Source of the DNA: Polytrichum commune
Taxonomy: Eukaryota; Streptophyta; Polytrichopsida; Polytrichales; Polytrichaceae
Reading direction: 5' to 3'
Length of the DNA: 60,000 nt
Assembly: GCA_950295325.1 (NCBI GenBank)
Contig: OX485806.1
Coordinates: 53,689,169 to 53,749,168, forward strand
Part shown: positions 56,986 to 60,000 of the stretch, piece after piece
Layout of the letters: every line of letters starts with the position of its first letter
Position numbering within the stretch: position 1 is the stretch's first letter
The notes under the pieces: generated by a model
What the model was told of the DNA's origin: nothing
The model's database searches: none
Seen by the model: the letters and a program-made list of their open reading frames with translations, nothing else
Position numbers and translations under genes: made by a program

Positions 56986-57930
56986 ATCGCCCACTTTGTG
57001 AAGACTTGTGTCAAATGCCAAGTGAACCGAGCATCTTACCAAAAGCAAGCCGGCCTATTGCAACCGTTGCCTATCCCGCCGGGGCCATGGCATAGTGTGT
57101 CCATGGACTTCATCACGAGTTTGCCGGAGTCACAAGGCTACGATGCCATCTTGGTGATGGTGGATTGGTTTAGTAAGTTGGCGCATATGGTGCCAACCGT
57201 GGGAACGGCAACCGCTTTGGAGACCGCAAAGCTCTTTCTCAATGCATGGTGGAAGCATCACGGGTTGCCGAGAGTGATTGTGTCCGATCGAGATCCAAAG
57301 TTCAAAAACGCATTTTGGAGGCATTTTTTTAGAAAAGTTGGAACAAAACTAACCTTTAGCACGGCCTTCCATCCCCAAACGGATGGCCAAACCGAGCGTG
57401 TGAATGGAGTCTTGAACCAATACTTGAGGAACTTTGTGAGTGCGGACCAACGAGATTGGGCAGACTATGTGGGTTTAGCGGAGTTTAGTTATAATGCGGC
57501 CACGCACTCGGCGACCAAGCAATCGCCATTCAAGGTGGCTTATGGAGTGGATCCGCTCCAACCCGCCGACCTAGCTCTCGAGGGGGCACATTCAACACTA
57601 GAGTTCAACCAAGATGGTGAGGACTTGGCCAAAAAACGTGAACAAGTTTTGGAGAAGACCAAGTTGTTGTTGGAGAAAGCTCAAAAGTGCTACGAAAAAC
57701 AAGTCAATGCCGGAAGACGGGAAGTGGAGTATGAGGTGGGCCAAAAGGTGTTGTTGAATGTGAAAAACTTCACAATGCCCAAAGGCCTCACTCCAAAGTT
57801 CATGTCCAAATTTGCGGGTCCGTTTCCGATTGTGGAACGAGTGTTCAAGGACGTGTATAAGTTGGAGTTACCGCCCGAGATCAAAGTGCATCCGACATTC
57901 CATGTCTCACTACTAAAACCATTCAAGTAA
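56986..57930 (+). pseudogene. E5 integrase
   Basis: Integrase inserts the DNA copy. The zinc finger ends with TCVKC. The catalytic triad is intact: Asp at 57106 (VSMDFI), Asp at 57286 (VSDRDPKF) and Glu at 57394 (GQTERVNG), spaced 59 and 35 residues apart as expected. The frame is open for 310 codons from 56998 and ends in the GPFPIVERVFKDVYKLELPP region (the GPY/F-type C-terminal module of chromoviruses). Stop TAA at 57928-57930. Confidence 0.9.
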
Positions 57931-58194
57931 GACACCTTGTGGTCCAATCGCAAACAAGTGATTAGGCCACCTCCCGACCTTGTAGGTAATCATTTGGAAT
58001 ATGAGGTAGAGGGCATCCTCAAGTGTAGGAACCACAAGCGCAAAGGAAAGGAGTACTTGGTGAAGTGGCGGGGATTCCATGAGAAAGAAGCCACTTGGGT
58101 AGCGGCAAAAGACATGGTGAATGCGAAAGAGGTAGTGAAGCGTTTTGAAGAAACTAGGGCTAAAGCTTTCAATAAAAGGAAATGTAGGCATTGA
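57931..58194 (+). pseudogene. E5 chromodomain
   Basis: Same frame as integrase. VEGILKCRNHKRKGKEYLVK followed by WRGFHEKEATW and VVKRFEE is a chromodomain, the module that in chromoviruses recognises histone marks and steers integration. Terminates at TGA 58192-58194. Its presence places the whole family among the chromoviruses. Confidence 0.9.
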
Positions 58195-59021
58195 TGAGAA
58201 CATCAATCTCCTTTAGTGGGGGAGAGATGCTAGTAGCACACTTAGCTTGGAGGGAATGCCCTCCACAACATGTACTTGTTCTTTGGCTTGAGGCAATAAA
58301 GTTCAACTTTAGTGGCGCAAAGAGAAAAATATGGGATGAAGTCCTAGTCTTATACTTGTGCTTGGTTAGTGGAAGAGGGGGAATAGATATGCCAAACTAG
58401 GTTGGGTAGGCCGAGTAATTGGGGGCCATGGCTTAGAGAGGGTTTGGATAAAACTCAGCAATCTCTTAGCCATGGGCTTGTCCGGGCGGGGGCAAGGTGA
58501 TGGCGCGTGCTAATAAAAGTGCAACCCGCGAGCTAACGAGAGTTGGCGCATGGGAGTCATGAACCCATGTCTCGAAAGAGCAAAGTGGGAACCGAGTCGA
58601 GCGGGACTTGGCATCACCCCCGTGCGATCGAGGCGTGGCTTAACAATGGAAAGCCATCTCGGAGTTGCAACAGAGACAACTTAGTGGAAGCGTTGAGGTC
58701 CAACCTAGTTGTGTCAAAATGGTAGAGTTAGGCTGGTGGAGCCTAACTTGGGAGGCCCAAAAGCAAGGGCAACCCAAGTGAGTCTCAAAGTAGGTGGGTC
58801 TAGTGTGGTTTAGGTCCTTGGACAAAGATGTCCGGGGTCACCTAAACGGACCACCTAGAAATGACACCTTTGGGACTTTGGCAAATGTGAAAATGCATTG
58901 TGGGGGTAGCGCCCCGGGGGAAACACAATGCCACACCAAGAGAGGATGGCAACTTGAGAATTGGTGTGCCGACTACGAGTATAGTCGATGAGGGCATCGA
59001 CTCCATTTGGTGGAGGTGAGT
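58195..59021 (+). other. E5 3' untranslated region and polypurine tract
   Basis: About 830 bp without a gene, shared with all copies. Ends in TTTGGTGGAGGTGAG directly before the LTR. Confidence 0.85.
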
Positions 59022-59062
59022 GTCGCACACCTCTCCATGAGGAGTGCCCGCAGCACCATGGG
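59022..59062 (+). repeat. E5 3' LTR, first 41 bp only
   Basis: TGTCGCACACCTCTCCATGA and on to ACCATGGG, then the match to the family LTR stops. Confidence 0.85.
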
Positions 59063-60000
59063 TGTGAACCCTTTGAGTGGTCCACCACTCCGCGGGATCA
59101 CTTTTAGTTAGAATGTTAGCATTAAAAGTTAGAATTGATAGGGAATTTAGGGAAAATTAGTTCATTGAGCATTTAGACTAGAAAAAGGAAGGTCAAAATG
59201 AAACTAAGTAGTGCTAGAAGATAGCAAAGTAGAAAAAATATGCTAGGTAGTAAAAATAACTAGCTAAGCAAATATTAGTAGATGCTAGCTATTAAGCAAA
59301 TATTAGTACATGCTAGCTATTAAGCAAATATTAGTAGATGCTAGCTATTAAGCAAATGTTAGTAGATACTAGCTATTAAGCAAATATTAGTAGATGCTAG
59401 CTATTAAGCAAATGTTAGTAGATGCTAGCTAAACAAATGTTAGTTTATTAGTTAGTGTGAGGCACACAAGACTATTGGAGGTGTTTTGCGTAAGAAGACA
59501 AAATTGGCTTGAAAACTTTTGAAGAAAATTAGAAAGAGAGCAAGGGGGCTACTTGCCCACTTGTCCCCTTACCAACTCGATGGCGAAAAATTAGAAAGAT
59601 TTCTAGGTTCCCCGTCGGAGCCACCTCGGCGAGAGGGTGGCAACCTCAACGGAGAAAACCCCAGAGCCAAAATTTCGGGAAAGGGTTTGAATAATGGATC
59701 CGGTGGAGGAGGGGTCCAACCCTTTTGTGAGAGGGTTTAAAAACCCCTCCTTCCACCTTGTAGCTCTTTTTCTCTTTCTCTAGTTTTTGGGCGAAGCCCT
59801 GCTTCAATGTAGTTAGGAAAAAATCCTTTAGCATGTATTCTCAATGGCTTAAAAGAAAGGCTTGAAAATCTCCTCTACTCTCTTTCCTAGTTAGAATGTG
59901 TGTTTATTAACACACCAACAAAATTATTCCTTCTTTTGTAAAGGTAGGTTGGATGGTAGAATTTTGAGTGGAGGCATTGTAGACCTCATCTGCCAATGCC
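59063..60000 (+). mobile_element. Probable LTR of another retrotransposon inserted in the E5 3' LTR (right end off window)
   Basis: Begins TGTGAACCC at the exact break of the E5 LTR. It contains 28-bp repeats, a TATA-like GGGTTTAAAAACCCC (about 59736-59750) and pyrimidine-rich TTTTTCTCTTTCTC downstream, as in an LTR promoter. No gene recognised. The second border lies outside, so this is inference. Confidence 0.45.
59266..59445. repeat. 28-bp tandem repeat, six to seven units
   Basis: The unit AAGCAAATATTAGTAGATGC plus TAGCTATT repeats from 59266 every 28 bp (59294, 59322, 59350, 59378, 59406) with single changes, then decays. Confidence 0.93.

Larger units (their letters stand above)
53571..59062 (+). 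mobile_element. E5, chromovirus with the best preserved pol, 3' LTR truncated
   Basis: 5' LTR, primer-binding site, gag start and core, RT, RNase H, integrase, chromodomain, 3' untranslated region, polypurine tract and the first 41 bp of the 3' LTR. The gag C-terminus, zinc knuckles and protease are deleted between about 55255 and 55275. Gag has three in-frame stops and pol three, but pol is otherwise one continuous frame. It belongs to a different branch from E1-E4 and E6: it has none of their shared stops after ETA, at the zinc-finger Cys or after NFT, and its LTR is more diverged. Confidence 0.9.

Overview
The window is nuclear DNA of a land plant with a repeat-dominated genome. The evidence is Ty3/gypsy LTR retrotransposons with a chromodomain and a plant initiator-Met-tRNA primer-binding site, a hAT transposon, long satellite arrays, and genes with short GT-AG introns. 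The species cannot be named from the sequence. No intact host gene, tRNA, rRNA or CRISPR array was found.

Layout. (1) 1-26678 is one old chromovirus copy (E1, + strand) carrying about 21 kb of nested insertions of the same family. E2 (4263-24275, - strand) sits in the E1 3' untranslated region with TSD TGGGA. E2 contains a solo LTR inside a solo LTR (S1 4368-6318, S2 4537-5509), a full element E3 (9473-16518, TSD CTTAA, LTRs identical by eye), and the remains of E4 (from 17223), now fused to the 5' half of E2. Solo LTR S3 sits in the E1 3' LTR. (2) 26679-28225 is a satellite of about 127 bp with a 22-bp palindrome in most units. (3) 28585-35073 is a decayed multi-exon gene whose exons look like a ParB-type domain followed by a beta-class DNA N6-adenine/N4-cytosine methyltransferase. 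A 2.2-kb solo LTR of another family (B1) sits in one intron. (4) 36049-42210 is a second satellite (about 150-bp units, 24-bp palindrome). It is interrupted by solo LTR S4, which itself holds a hAT element (39802-40907, 8-bp TSD). (5) 42228-43197 is a second, truncated copy of the ParB/methyltransferase-type gene. (6) 43198-45914 is a truncated chromovirus (E6). (7) 45915-52188 is mostly LTR-like DNA related to B1. (8) 52189-53161 is solo LTR S5. (9) 53571-59062 is E5, the chromovirus with the best preserved pol frame, cut in its 3' LTR by another LTR-like sequence that runs to the window end.

Two themes stand out. First, both palindromic satellites lie directly upstream of a copy of the same ParB/methyltransferase-type gene. 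The arrays look unrelated except for a shared 12-bp core, CTCGGATCCGAG. Second, the chromovirus subfamily E1-E4/E6 spread while already dead: copies share stop codons and lack the gag core, and wherever the region can be read they lack the reverse transcriptase core. Even so, E3 moved recently, so a partner must have supplied proteins in trans. E5 carries the complementary deletion (no zinc knuckles or protease). The family's roughly 973-bp LTR is an almost continuous series of inverted repeats.
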